A stretch of DNA of 64,000 nucleotides, from contig NZ_VMTV02000134.1 in the NCBI RefSeq assembly GCF_007644035.1, forward strand, positions 124,001 to 188,000, read 5' to 3'. Of this stretch, positions 18,562-26,900 are shown one piece after another (positions within the stretch are counted from its first letter, which is position 1; the number at the start of each line of letters is the position of its first letter). Source of the stretch: Vogesella mureinivorans. GTDB lineage: Bacteria > Pseudomonadota > Gammaproteobacteria > Burkholderiales > Chromobacteriaceae. Under the pieces are notes generated by a model. It worked only from the letters and a program-made list of their open reading frames with translations. It had not been told where the DNA came from and did no database searches. Position numbers and translations under genes: made by a program.

Positions 18562-19326
18562 CTAGGCGGCGCTGATCTGGGCGTCCAGCATATAGCCCTC
18601 GCCGCGTACGGTGCGGATCAGGCTGGGCTTGCGCGGGTCGTCGCGCAGCTTGCCGCGCAGGCGCGAGATCAGGATATCAATGCTGCGGTCGAACACATCC
18701 ACCGTGTCGCCGCGGGTCAGGTCCAGCAGCAGCTCGCGGTCCAGTACCGTGTGCGGGCGCTGCACCAGTACCGACAGCAGGCGGAATTCGGCACTGGATA
18801 GCGGTATCACCGTACCCTGCGGGTCGTGCAGCTGGCGCAGCGTGCTGTTGAGCAGCCAGTTGCCAAAGCGGATGCGCTGGTGGCCGGTGTCGGCCAGTGC
18901 GGGGGCGGCCTGGCTGCGGTTGCGGCGCAGCACCGAGTGCAGGCGGGCCACCAGCTCGCGGGTATCAAACGGTTTGGACAGAAAATCATCGGCGCCGATT
19001 TCCAGGCTGATGATGCGCTCGGTCGGGTCGTTGCGCGCGCTCATCATCAGGATGGGGATAGCCGACTGGCTACGCAGGCGCTTGCACAGGCTCAGGCCGT
19101 TTTCACCGGGCAGCATCAAGTCCAGCACGATGGCGTCAAAATGCTGGCGCGCTAGCCAGGCTTCCATTTCGCGGCCGTCTGCCGCGCCTTCGGCCACCAT
19201 GGCAAAGCCGCCCAGGTATTGGCAAATCAGCTCGCGTATGGCCTGGTCGTCGTCTACCACCAGAACGCGCAGGCTATCGCCGGCAAGATGGATCGGTGCC
19301 GCAGGGGCGTCTGTCATGTGCTGCAT
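18562..19326 (-). CDS. OmpR-family response regulator, orphan
   Basis: 254 residues: receiver domain with phospho-acceptor Asp69 (I-V-L-D-L-M-L-P-G), acidic pair D-D-D at residues 25-27 and switch Lys in L-S-K-P-F-D; then an OmpR/PhoB winged helix (D-R-S-I-D-I-L-I-S-R-L-R-G-K-L). No histidine kinase is adjacent, so the partner is elsewhere. A start three codons later (19317) is possible. Confidence 0.93.
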   Translation of the reverse strand: MQHMTDAPAAPIHLAGDSLRVLVVDDDQAIRELICQYLGGFAMVAEGAADGREMEAWLARQHFDAIVLDLMLPGENGLSLCKRLRSQSAIPILMMSARNDPTERIISLEIGADDFLSKPFDTRELVARLHSVLRRNRSQAAPALADTGHQRIRFGNWLLNSTLRQLHDPQGTVIPLSSAEFRLLSVLVQRPHTVLDRELLLDLTRGDTVDVFDRSIDILISRLRGKLRDDPRKPSLIRTVRGEGYMLDAQISAA

Positions 19327-19437
19327 GGTGTATCCGTGTCATGCCTGGCTGGCCGCGTGGGCGGTGCCGGGTGCTGTATAGAGTGAAGGTGGCGTCAGGT
19401 ACAGCTTAATGGGGCAATGCAGCATCGATTTGTGCTC

Positions 19438-19459
19438 TTTGTATAAGTTTTCATACAAA
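19438..19459. promoter_or_regulatory. inverted repeat in the promoter gap before the lipoprotein gene
   Basis: TTTGTAT and ATACAAA, 7 bases each with an 8-base spacer, lie in the 206-base divergent gap. Likely a regulator site for one of the flanking genes. Confidence 0.4.
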
Positions 19460-19532
19460 CTGGCCAAACGGCAGCAATACGGGCTCTCGTAGACTGCAGC
19501 AAATCACTGCTGCCGCTTTGCGGCCTGTCGCC

Positions 19533-20105
19533 ATGTCTATTCGCCTGCTTTTACGCCCGGCACTGTTCGGTTGCCTGGGTTTGTTGTCCGGCTGCATTAC
19601 CGTACAAAGCCTGCCCAGCCCGGCGCGCGATGTGTTTACCCTTTCGTTTTCCGTGGCCAGCGAAATGCAGGCCATGGCAGAAAAGGCTGAGCAGTCGATG
19701 GCGCGCAGGCCGGCGCCGTACAAGAAGATTTGTATCGAATGGAACGAGGCAGTGACCGTGCCGGACATGCTGTCGGTGATCGAGGCGGCTTTGCGCCGGC
19801 GCCAGGTGGACGCCCAGGTGTACGCTCCCGGTACGGCGCCTGCCGCCTGCGTGATGCTGCTGTACGCGGCCACCCGTGCGTGGGAAGAAGATGCCGCTTA
19901 TCTGAGCTTTGCCAGCATCGCCCTGCAGCAAGGCGGCAAGACGCTGGCCAAAGTCACCTACGAGCCGCGGATGCTGTCGCTGGACCGCTGGGCCAGTACC
20001 GAGGCCAAGCTGGTTTTCTTGCTGGACGAGCTGATTTCGCAGCCGCCGCGGCCCAGTTTTGCTGCACCGGCCAGCCCGCTGCCGTCGCCGCCCGCGGGCA
20101 AATAA
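19533..20105 (+). CDS. lipoprotein, unknown function
   Basis: 190 residues with a lipoprotein signal (L-G-L-L-S-G-C at about residues 12-18). The mature part has a conserved-looking I-C-I-E-W-N-E segment near residue 66, an alpha/beta pattern, and a Pro-rich C-terminal tail. I cannot assign a family with confidence. Start at the ATG of 19533; no strong ribosome site is visible. Convergent with flgH, only 2 bases apart. Confidence 0.7.
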   Translation: MSIRLLLRPALFGCLGLLSGCITVQSLPSPARDVFTLSFSVASEMQAMAEKAEQSMARRPAPYKKICIEWNEAVTVPDMLSVIEAALRRRQVDAQVYAPGTAPAACVMLLYAATRAWEEDAAYLSFASIALQQGGKTLAKVTYEPRMLSLDRWASTEAKLVFLLDELISQPPRPSFAAPASPLPSPPAGK

Positions 20106-20107
20106 GC

Positions 20108-20776
20108 TCAGTACAGGGTGACCGCGGCACCGAACAGGAACTGCACCCAGGCCAGCACGCTGGCGTCCAGTGGCTTGTTCTGGTTGATCTGGTCCAGGCG
20201 GGCGTTGATCACGTAGCGCGACGAGATGCTGTTGTCAGGCTGCAGCTGGGCACCGTTGATGATGCCGGAGAAGCGCAGCATGGTCTGTTTGCCATTAAGC
20301 AGCACGATCTTGTCGCCGCCCACCACCAGGTAGCCGTTGGGCAGCACATCCAGCACCGATACCATCATGTTGCCGCTGACCTTGGTGCGGTTACTGGCCT
20401 TGCTGTCGTCCTTGTCGGCGAGCGAATAGCTGGAATTCACATCGACATCAAACACCTCTTTCACCAGCCCCGGCAGCGTATGCAGCGCACCGGGGCCTTT
20501 TACCGTATTGGCACCGGTGGCCTTGTCGTCCAGCGCACGGCTGGTGCTGCTGCTGACGTCTTCTTCTATGCTCACCGTTACGGCATCGCCTACGTGGCGG
20601 GCGATTTGCGTTTCGAAAAACAGCTTGGCAGTAGACGGGTTGAAAATGCCGCCGTCACCCGGCGAGGCCAGGATGGGTTTGGGCTGGGGGTAGCTGCTGG
20701 TAGGTAGTTGCACCACGGACTGGGTCGTGCAGGCAGCAAGCAGGAGCAGGGGGCAGAGCAAGGCTAGGCGGCGCAT
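20108..20776 (-). CDS. flgH: flagellar L-ring protein FlgH, isolated
   Basis: FlgH is the outer-membrane lipoprotein ring around the flagellar rod. 222 residues, lipobox L-A-A-C near residue 15, then the family signature G-I-F-N-P-S...[17 protein letters not shown] and the [12 protein letters not shown] segment. Normally flgH sits between flgG and flgI; no other flagellar gene is present here, so this is a lone copy, possibly of a second system or repurposed. Start at 20776 chosen for the signal peptide. Confidence 0.88.
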   Translation of the reverse strand: MRRLALLCPLLLLAACTTQSVVQLPTSSYPQPKPILASPGDGGIFNPSTAKLFFETQIARHVGDAVTVSIEEDVSSSTSRALDDKATGANTVKGPGALHTLPGLVKEVFDVDVNSSYSLADKDDSKASNRTKVSGNMMVSVLDVLPNGYLVVGGDKIVLLNGKQTMLRFSGIINGAQLQPDNSISSRYVINARLDQINQNKPLDASVLAWVQFLFGAAVTLY

Positions 20777-20966
20777 GGTACGGTTCCGGTTTGTGGTGTC
20801 CGGTATCATTCAAGCAGCCGCGTGTATCGCGCATATCGCGGCATGGTCGCCACTTTGTCCCGCACTGCAACAAGCCGTTTACAAAGCCGATACGCAGCCT
20901 GCCTGCCACGGCGGCGGTGGTTTGGCATACCATACCGGCTGTCATTCTGGCTTTCGGGAGCTTGTC

Positions 20967-22169
20967 ATGCGTATTGGTACCCCTCTTTCTGCGTCGGCAC
21001 GGCGCGTCATGCTGCTGGGCAGTGGTGAACTGGGCAAAGAAGTGGTGATTGCCCTGCAACGGCTGGGGGTGGAAACCATCGCGGTGGACCGCTACCCCGA
21101 CGCGCCTGCCATGCAGGTGGCGCACCGCAGCCACGTGATCAATATGGCCGATCCGGCCGCGCTGCGGGCACTGGTCGAGGCCGAGCGCCCGCACCTGGTG
21201 GTGCCGGAAATCGAAGCCATTGCCACCGAAGAGCTGCTGCGCATCGAGGCTGACGGCCTGGCCGAGGTGATCCCCACCGCGCGTGCGGCCAACCTCACCA
21301 TGAACCGCGAAGGCATCCGTCGCCTGGCGGCCGAGGAGCTGGGCCTGCCCACCTCGCCGTACGCCTTTGCCAGCAGCCTGGCCGAGCTGCAGGCCGCCAT
21401 CGACGCCGGTATCGGCTACCCCTGCCTGGTGAAGCCGGTGATGTCGTCCAGCGGCAAGGGGCAATCGCTGCTGAAGGGGCCTGGCGACGTGGCCGCCGCG
21501 TGGGACTACGCCGTGAGCGCTGGCCGCGTGGACAAGGGCCTGGTGATCGTGGAAGGCTTTGTCGATTTTGATTACGAGATCACGCTGCTGACCGTGCGTG
21601 CCAACGACGGCCACGGCGGCGTGGCCACGCACTTCTGCGCCCCGGTGGGCCACCTGCAGCAGCGCGGCGACTACGTGGAGAGCTGGCAGCCGCAGGCCAT
21701 GAGCCCGCTAGCACAGCAGCGTGCGCAGGAGATGGCCGCCAAGGTCACTGCCGCGCTGGGTGGCCGTGGCCTGTTTGGCGTGGAGCTGTTCGTGAAGGGC
21801 GATAAGGTGTGGTTTTCCGAGGTCAGCCCGCGCCCGCACGACACCGGCCTGGTGACGCTGGCCAGCCAGCGCTTTAGCGAGTTCGAGCTGCACGCGCGCG
21901 CCATTCTGGGCCTGCCGGTGGACGTGAGCCTGCGCACGCCGGCGGCGTCGGCGGTGATCTATGGCCGCCTGGAAGCGGCGGGTATTGCGTTTGATGGTGT
22001 GGCCGAGGCGCTGGCGGTGCCGGGGGCGGATATCCGCTTGTTTGGCAAGCCGGAAAGCTTCGAGCGCCGCCGCATGGGCGTGGCGGTAGCCTACGCCGAC
22101 GATGTGGACAGCGCCCGCGAGCGCGCCCGCCTGGCCGCCGGCAAGGTGGTGCCGGTAGCCGGTAGCTGA
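20967..22169 (+). CDS. purT: formate-dependent phosphoribosylglycinamide formyltransferase PurT
   Basis: ATP-grasp enzyme making formyl-GAR from GAR, formate and ATP in purine synthesis. 400 residues (E. coli 392), with N-terminal [10 protein letters not shown], the ATP-grasp segment ([13 protein letters not shown]) and the C-terminal S-P-R-P-H-D-T-G motif. The ATG follows CGGGAG. Single gene, divergent from flgH, ending in two hairpins. Confidence 0.97.
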   Translation: MRIGTPLSASARRVMLLGSGELGKEVVIALQRLGVETIAVDRYPDAPAMQVAHRSHVINMADPAALRALVEAERPHLVVPEIEAIATEELLRIEADGLAEVIPTARAANLTMNREGIRRLAAEELGLPTSPYAFASSLAELQAAIDAGIGYPCLVKPVMSSSGKGQSLLKGPGDVAAAWDYAVSAGRVDKGLVIVEGFVDFDYEITLLTVRANDGHGGVATHFCAPVGHLQQRGDYVESWQPQAMSPLAQQRAQEMAAKVTAALGGRGLFGVELFVKGDKVWFSEVSPRPHDTGLVTLASQRFSEFELHARAILGLPVDVSLRTPAASAVIYGRLEAAGIAFDGVAEALAVPGADIRLFGKPESFERRRMGVAVAYADDVDSARERARLAAGKVVPVAGS

Positions 22170-22173
22170 CGCT

Positions 22174-22193
22174 TGCGGCCAACGTTGGCCGCA
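22174..22193. repeat. palindromic head-to-head pair of the GTTGGCCGCA motif
   Basis: Two copies of the dispersed 10-base motif abut as an exact 20-base palindrome right after purT, between convergent genes. Confidence 0.85.
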
Positions 22194-22204
22194 GCAGTAT
22201 ACAA

Positions 22205-22234
22205 ACAAGGGCAAGCCGTATGGCTTGCCCTTGT
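22205..22234. terminator. hairpin between purT and the Anbu gene
   Basis: A perfect 13-base stem (ACAAGGGCAAGCC with its complement) and 4-base loop in the convergent gap; likely terminates both directions. Confidence 0.8.
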
Positions 22235-22255
22235 GCATGGTGGCACCGCGCAGGC

Positions 22256-23005
22256 TTAGTCTGGGCCGTCGCCGTCCTTGAACCACAGCGCATCCGGCAG
22301 CTGGCCGAACACCTCGCGCAGGCCCTCGCCCCAGCCCTGGCGTAGCTGCAGGAAATACGGGTCGTCTTCCGTCACGCGGTGGCGTGGCGGAAAACGGAAG
22401 TCGTCACGCGGCTGCCACAGCAGGTCGATAGGCAGGCCTACCGACAGGTTGGAGCGGATGGTGGAGTCGAACGAGATCAGCGTGCACTTGATGGCTTGCG
22501 CCAGCGGCGTGCCGTGGCGGATAACGCGGTCGATGATGGGTTTGCCGTATTTGGCCTCGCCTATCTGCAGATATGGCGTGTCCGGCGTGGCCTCGATAAA
22601 GTTGCCCTGCGGGTAGATCTGGAACAGCCGCGGCGCTTCGCCGCGGATCTGCCCGCCCACCAGAAAGCTGCAGCTGTAGTCCACGCCCTGGCTTTGCGTA
22701 TAGCCGCTGCCGTCGCGCGCCAGTACTTCGCGGATGGTGGCGCCCACCAGCTCCGCGGCTTCGTACAGGTTTTTTACCGTGTGCAGGTTGGCCGCATCGT
22801 GCGTCAGCCGGCTTTTCAGCAGGCTGACCACGCTTTGTGTGGTGGCCAGGTTACCTGCATTCAGCAGCACGATCTGGCGCTCGCCAGGCAGGCTGAATAC
22901 ATTCATTTTGCGGAACGTGGCCACGTGGTCCACCCCCGCGTTAGTGCGTGAATCGGAGGCAAAAATCAGCCCCTCGTCCAGCACCATGCCTACACAATAC
23001 GTCAT
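22256..23005 (-). CDS. Anbu-type proteasome-related peptidase
   Basis: 249 residues. After Met removal Thr2 (M-T-Y-C-V-G) is the predicted N-terminal nucleophile; F-A-S-D-S-R-T-N follows as in 20S beta subunits and HslV. Anbu (ancestral beta subunit) assembles into open helical rings. It is last in an operon with transglutaminase-like, alpha-E and ATP-grasp proteins, the diagnostic Anbu neighbourhood. The start overlaps the transglutaminase stop (TAATG). Substrates are not known. Confidence 0.92.
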   Translation of the reverse strand: MTYCVGMVLDEGLIFASDSRTNAGVDHVATFRKMNVFSLPGERQIVLLNAGNLATTQSVVSLLKSRLTHDAANLHTVKNLYEAAELVGATIREVLARDGSGYTQSQGVDYSCSFLVGGQIRGEAPRLFQIYPQGNFIEATPDTPYLQIGEAKYGKPIIDRVIRHGTPLAQAIKCTLISFDSTIRSNLSVGLPIDLLWQPRDDFRFPPRHRVTEDDPYFLQLRQGWGEGLREVFGQLPDALWFKDGDGPD

Positions 23006-23796
23006 TACTGATCGGCCTCCGATACCCTGGCGTGTGTTTGCAGGGCTTCGCTGCCGCCGCCGCGGCGCACGCCGCGTACCGGGCTGGCGTCGCTGTAGTC
23101 CAGCCCCACGGCCAGTTTCAGGTGGTGGCGGTCGGGCTGCTGGCGGTTGCTGATATCGAAGCCCAGCCAGCTGTCTGCCGCGTAGACCTCGGCCCAGGCG
23201 TGGCTGGCCACGTGGGTGTCACGGTCGCTGAGCAGATAGCCGCTGACATAGCGCGCCGGCAGCCCCAGGCTGCGGCACGCCGCGATAAAGACATGGCTGT
23301 GATCCTGACACACCCCGGCGCCCAGTGCCAGTGCCTGGGCGGCGGTGGTGCCGGTGTGGGTGATGTCGGTGGTGTAGGGCATGGCGTCTGCCACCGCGTG
23401 CATCAGCGCCGTCAGCCCGGCCAGCGGGTTGGCCGCAATGGCGTCGGCGTGCGCTGCCGCCAGGGCGCGGATGGCGTCGCTGGCTTCGGTCAGCGGGCTG
23501 TCGCGCAGGAAGACCGGCGCCGGCAGCGTTTCTGGCTGCTCGGCCCAGCCATCGCTGGTTTCTACTACGCCACGGGCTTTCAGGCGGATTTCGCTATGCG
23601 GGGTATCCAGCGTCAGCACGTGCAGGATATTGCCAAAGGCGTCTACGCCCTCGCTGGCCACGCCTGGCAGGTCCAGCTGCCAGCTGATGATGTGCTGGTG
23701 GCCGCTGTTGCCGGGGGTCAGGCGCAGGTACTGGGTGCTATGGCTGACGATGTCGTCGTAGCGATAGACCGTTTCGTGGTCGATGGTCAGTTTCAT
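23005..23796 (-). CDS. transglutaminase-like cysteine peptidase of the Anbu operon
   Basis: 263 residues with an N-terminal beta domain (Y-R-Y-D-D-I-V...L-R-L-T-P) and a transglutaminase-fold domain holding Cys in G-A-G-V-C-Q-D-H, His in A-S-H-A-W-A-E-V and Asp in G-F-D-I-S-N. Possibly forms or cleaves amide bonds with the other operon products. The ATG at 23796 overlaps the GNAT stop by ATGA. Confidence 0.9.
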   Translation of the reverse strand: MKLTIDHETVYRYDDIVSHSTQYLRLTPGNSGHQHIISWQLDLPGVASEGVDAFGNILHVLTLDTPHSEIRLKARGVVETSDGWAEQPETLPAPVFLRDSPLTEASDAIRALAAAHADAIAANPLAGLTALMHAVADAMPYTTDITHTGTTAAQALALGAGVCQDHSHVFIAACRSLGLPARYVSGYLLSDRDTHVASHAWAEVYAADSWLGFDISNRQQPDRHHLKLAVGLDYSDASPVRGVRRGGGSEALQTHARVSEADQ

Positions 23797-24314
23797 GATG
23801 CCTCCACGAGATCGCGGGTAAGGGGGAGTTGCCAGTAGGCCACGTCCAGCCAGCGGCCGAACTTGCGGCCAACCTGTTCGAAATGGGCTACCTGCCGGAA
23901 GCCCAGCGCACGGTGCAGGCCGTCGCTGGCGGGGTTGGGCTGGGCCACGCCGCCAATCACGGTGTGCAGGCCCAGCATGGCCAGGCGGCGGATCAGCTCG
24001 CGGTACAGCAGCTTGCCCACGCCCTGGCCTACGGTGGCCTGGCGCATGTAGATGCTGCTTTCCACGGCGTGGCGGTAGGCCGGGCGGGCGCGCCAGCGCG
24101 TGGCGTAGGCGTAGCCCAGCATGTCGCCGCTGGCTTCGGCCACCAGCCACGGCAGGCCCTGCGCCTGGGTGCTGGCGATGCGTTCGGCCATATCGCTGAC
24201 GGCCACCGGTTTTTCCTCGAACGAGATGGTGGTGTACTCGATGTAGGGGTTGTAGATGGCGCAGATGGCCGCGGCGTCGTCCGGCGTGGCCTCGCGGATG
24301 CATAGCTCGCTCAT
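23793..24314 (-). CDS. GNAT N-acetyltransferase (phosphinothricin acetyltransferase-like)
   Basis: 173 residues; begins I-R-E-A-T-P-D-D-A-A-A-I and contains the acetyl-CoA loop Q-G-V-G-K-L-L near residue 97, then N-P-A-S...L-G-F-R, as in the PAT/MnaT group that acetylates small amines or amino-acid analogues. It overlaps both neighbours by ATGA, so it is fully integrated in the Anbu operon, although it is not a usual member. Confidence 0.9.
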   Translation of the reverse strand: MSELCIREATPDDAAAICAIYNPYIEYTTISFEEKPVAVSDMAERIASTQAQGLPWLVAEASGDMLGYAYATRWRARPAYRHAVESSIYMRQATVGQGVGKLLYRELIRRLAMLGLHTVIGGVAQPNPASDGLHRALGFRQVAHFEQVGRKFGRWLDVAYWQLPLTRDLVEAS

Positions 24315-25234
24315 GCGGCCTCCAGGTAGGCACCGTGAATGGCGTCGCCCAGGCCGTGAATCTGGCTGAGGAACTGGGTGAGGTAGGTGTGCAGGCCGTC
24401 ATCCAGAATGCTGTCGATCTGCCCGTAGCTCATTTCGGCGTGCAAGGTGGCGGCCAGCCGTTTGGCGCGGTGGCCGGTGTCGCCCTTGATGCGCGGCAGC
24501 AGCTCGGCGATTTCGTCCACGCAGGCACGCAGCGAGCGCGGTACGTCGGGGCGCAGGATCAACAGCTCGGCCACGCGGCGCGAGCTGAGGGTGTCGCGGT
24601 ACAGCTCGTGGTAGGCCTCGAAGGCACCCAGCGAGCGCAGCAGCGCGCCCCACAGGTAGAAGTCGGTTGCGCTGTCTTCTGCCTCGTTGCCCACCAGGTG
24701 CGACTTCACGTTGATCAGCCGTGCGGTGTTGTCGGCGCGCTCCATGAAGGTACCCAGGCGCACGAAAGAGAACGCGTCGTTGCGCTGTATGGTGCCGTAG
24801 GTGGTGCCGCGAAACAGGTGCGAGCGCTCTTTTACCCAGTCGAAGAAACCGGCCAGCGGGCGGCCATCCAGCGCCATATAGCGTGCTTCCAGCCAGGTGG
24901 CGTTGATGCTTTCCCACATTTCGCCGGTGATCTTGCCGCGCACGGCGTGGGCATTCTCGCGGGCAAATTTCAGGCAATTCACGATGCTGGCAGGGTTGGC
25001 CGCATCAAATGTCATGAAGTGCATCACGTCGCTGGCGTAAAGCTGCGGGTGGCGGGCGCGGCAGGCTTCCAGCGCGCCGGTGGTGGCCAGCGCGGCGCTA
25101 ATGTCGCTGCCGCCGCGCGACTGTGGCAGCAAGGACAGGCTGTGGGTCACATCCAGCAGGCGCGCCAGGTTTTCGGCGCGTTCCATATAACGGCTCATCC
25201 AGTACAGCTGGGATGCGGTGCGCGAGAGCATCAT
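24311..25234 (-). CDS. alpha-E domain protein (DUF403)
   Basis: 307 residues, nearly all helical, starting M-L-S-R-T-A-S-Q-L-Y-W-M-S-R-Y-M-E-R-A-E-N, the family signature. Alpha-E proteins always occur with circularly permuted ATP-grasp and transglutaminase-like partners and are presumed to take part in peptide synthesis or modification. Tandem ATG codons at 25234/25231; overlaps the ATP-grasp stop. Confidence 0.92.
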   Translation of the reverse strand: MMLSRTASQLYWMSRYMERAENLARLLDVTHSLSLLPQSRGGSDISAALATTGALEACRARHPQLYASDVMHFMTFDAANPASIVNCLKFARENAHAVRGKITGEMWESINATWLEARYMALDGRPLAGFFDWVKERSHLFRGTTYGTIQRNDAFSFVRLGTFMERADNTARLINVKSHLVGNEAEDSATDFYLWGALLRSLGAFEAYHELYRDTLSSRRVAELLILRPDVPRSLRACVDEIAELLPRIKGDTGHRAKRLAATLHAEMSYGQIDSILDDGLHTYLTQFLSQIHGLGDAIHGAYLEAA

Positions 25235-26664
25235 GATTGGTCCTCCAGAATCCAGGTGTCCTTGGTGCCGCCGCCTTGCGACGAATTCACCACCAGCGAG
25301 CCTTCTTTCAGTGCCACACGGGTCAGGCCGCCGGCCACCATGGTGATGTCACGCCCGGACAGCACAAAGGGGCGCAGGTCGATGTGGCGCGGCGCAATGC
25401 CGGATTCCACAAAAGTGGGGCAGGACGACAGGCACAGCGTGGGCTGGGCAATGTAGTTACTGGGGTCGGCAATAATGCGTTGGCGGAAGTCTTCGATCTC
25501 GGCGCTGCTGGCGGCCGGGCCGATCAGCATGCCGTAGCCGCCGGCGCCGTGGACTTCTTTCACTACCAGCTCGTGCAGGTTGTTCAGCACGTGGTCCAGC
25601 TCAGCCGGGCGGCGGCACATCCAGGTGGGTACGTTTTGCAGCAGCGGCTCTTCGGACAGGTAAAAGCGGATCATGTCCGGCACGTAGGGGTAGATGGACT
25701 TGTCGTCGGCGACACCGGTGCCGATGGCGTTGGCCAGGATCACGCCGCCGGCGCGGTACACCGACAGCAGGCCCGGCACGCCCAGCATGCTGTCGCCGCG
25801 GAAGGCCAGCGGGTCCAGGAAGGCGTCGTCGATGCGGCGGTAGATCACGTCTACCTGCTTGTTGCCGGCGGTGGTGCGCATGTACACGCGGTTGTTCTTC
25901 ACAAACATGTCCTGCCCTTCCACCAGCTCCACGCCCATTTGCTGCGCCAGGAAGGCGTGCTCGAAATAGGCGCTGTTGTGGTGGCCGGGGGTCATCACCA
26001 CCACGGTGGGGTTATCTACCGCGCTGGCGTGGCGCAGGGTGTTCAGCAGCAGCGTGGGGTAGTGCTGTACCGGCGCTACCGCGTGGCTGGCAAACAGCTC
26101 GGGGAACAGCCGCATCATCATCTTGCGGTTTTCCAGCATGTAGGACACGCCGGACGGCACGCGCAGGTTGTCTTCCAGCACGTAGAAGTTGCCGTCGCTA
26201 TGGCGGATCACGTCCACGCCGGTGATGTGCGCGTAGATGCGGTGCGGCAGGTCCAGACCCTGCATGGCCGGCTGGTACTGGCTATTGGAAAACACCTGCT
26301 CGGCGGGAATCAGCCCGGCTTTCACAATGTGCTGTTCGTGGTAGATGTCGTGCAGGAAGGCGTTCAGTGCGGTAACGCGCTGGCGCATGCCGGCTTCCAG
26401 TGTCTGCCAGTCGCTGGCGGGGATGATGCGCGGCACGGTATCGAACGGGATCAGCCGCTCGGCGCCGGAGTCGTCGCCGTACACGGCAAAGGTAATGCCC
26501 ACGCGGTGGAACATCAGGTCGGCCTCGGCGCGCTTGCGCGCCAGGGTTTCGGGCGGCTGCGAGTGCAGCCAGCGGGCAAAGTCGCGGTAGTGCGGGCGGA
26601 TGCCGCCGCTGTCGAGCAGCATCTCGTCGTAGTGGCCGGACTCGGGTAGGGTCAGGGCATGCAT
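25231..26664 (-). CDS. circularly permuted ATP-grasp protein (DUF404/DUF407 type)
   Basis: 477 residues, first gene of the Anbu operon. Carries N-L-R-V-P-S-G-V-S-Y, V-V-M-T-P-G, Y-R-R-I-D-D-A-F-L-D-P and V-K-E-V-H-G-A-G-G-Y-G-M motifs of the family. Predicted to catalyse ATP-dependent amide ligation. The ATG at 26664 follows CAGGAGAG; upstream codons of the longer frame lack a ribosome site. Confidence 0.93.
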   Translation of the reverse strand: MHALTLPESGHYDEMLLDSGGIRPHYRDFARWLHSQPPETLARKRAEADLMFHRVGITFAVYGDDSGAERLIPFDTVPRIIPASDWQTLEAGMRQRVTALNAFLHDIYHEQHIVKAGLIPAEQVFSNSQYQPAMQGLDLPHRIYAHITGVDVIRHSDGNFYVLEDNLRVPSGVSYMLENRKMMMRLFPELFASHAVAPVQHYPTLLLNTLRHASAVDNPTVVVMTPGHHNSAYFEHAFLAQQMGVELVEGQDMFVKNNRVYMRTTAGNKQVDVIYRRIDDAFLDPLAFRGDSMLGVPGLLSVYRAGGVILANAIGTGVADDKSIYPYVPDMIRFYLSEEPLLQNVPTWMCRRPAELDHVLNNLHELVVKEVHGAGGYGMLIGPAASSAEIEDFRQRIIADPSNYIAQPTLCLSSCPTFVESGIAPRHIDLRPFVLSGRDITMVAGGLTRVALKEGSLVVNSSQGGGTKDTWILEDQS

Positions 26665-26855
26665 GGCACTCTCCTGCGGTAGATGTCTTGTATTGAACAG
26701 CAAGCCCTGTGCCAGTGCGCAACGGGGGGTGTACGGGTGCTTTTGCCCCGAAATGACGCATGGAAAAGCACCTTTGCAGGGTGTGCTTCATGCTGGTGCA
26801 ATATGCCCCCGATTGGCCCATGATATGGCTGGCGGGCGGCGCTTGCCGTGTCATA

Positions 26856-26877
26856 TTCGCAAGTCGTATATTGCGAA
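26856..26877. promoter_or_regulatory. operator-like inverted repeat before the diguanylate cyclase
   Basis: TTCGCAA and TTGCGAA (7 bases each, 8-base spacer) lie 24 bases before the chosen GGDEF start, in the 236-base gap that also holds the Anbu operon promoter. Which gene it controls is unknown. Confidence 0.45.
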
Positions 26878-26900
26878 CTTCGACTTATCGAATTAAGCCT

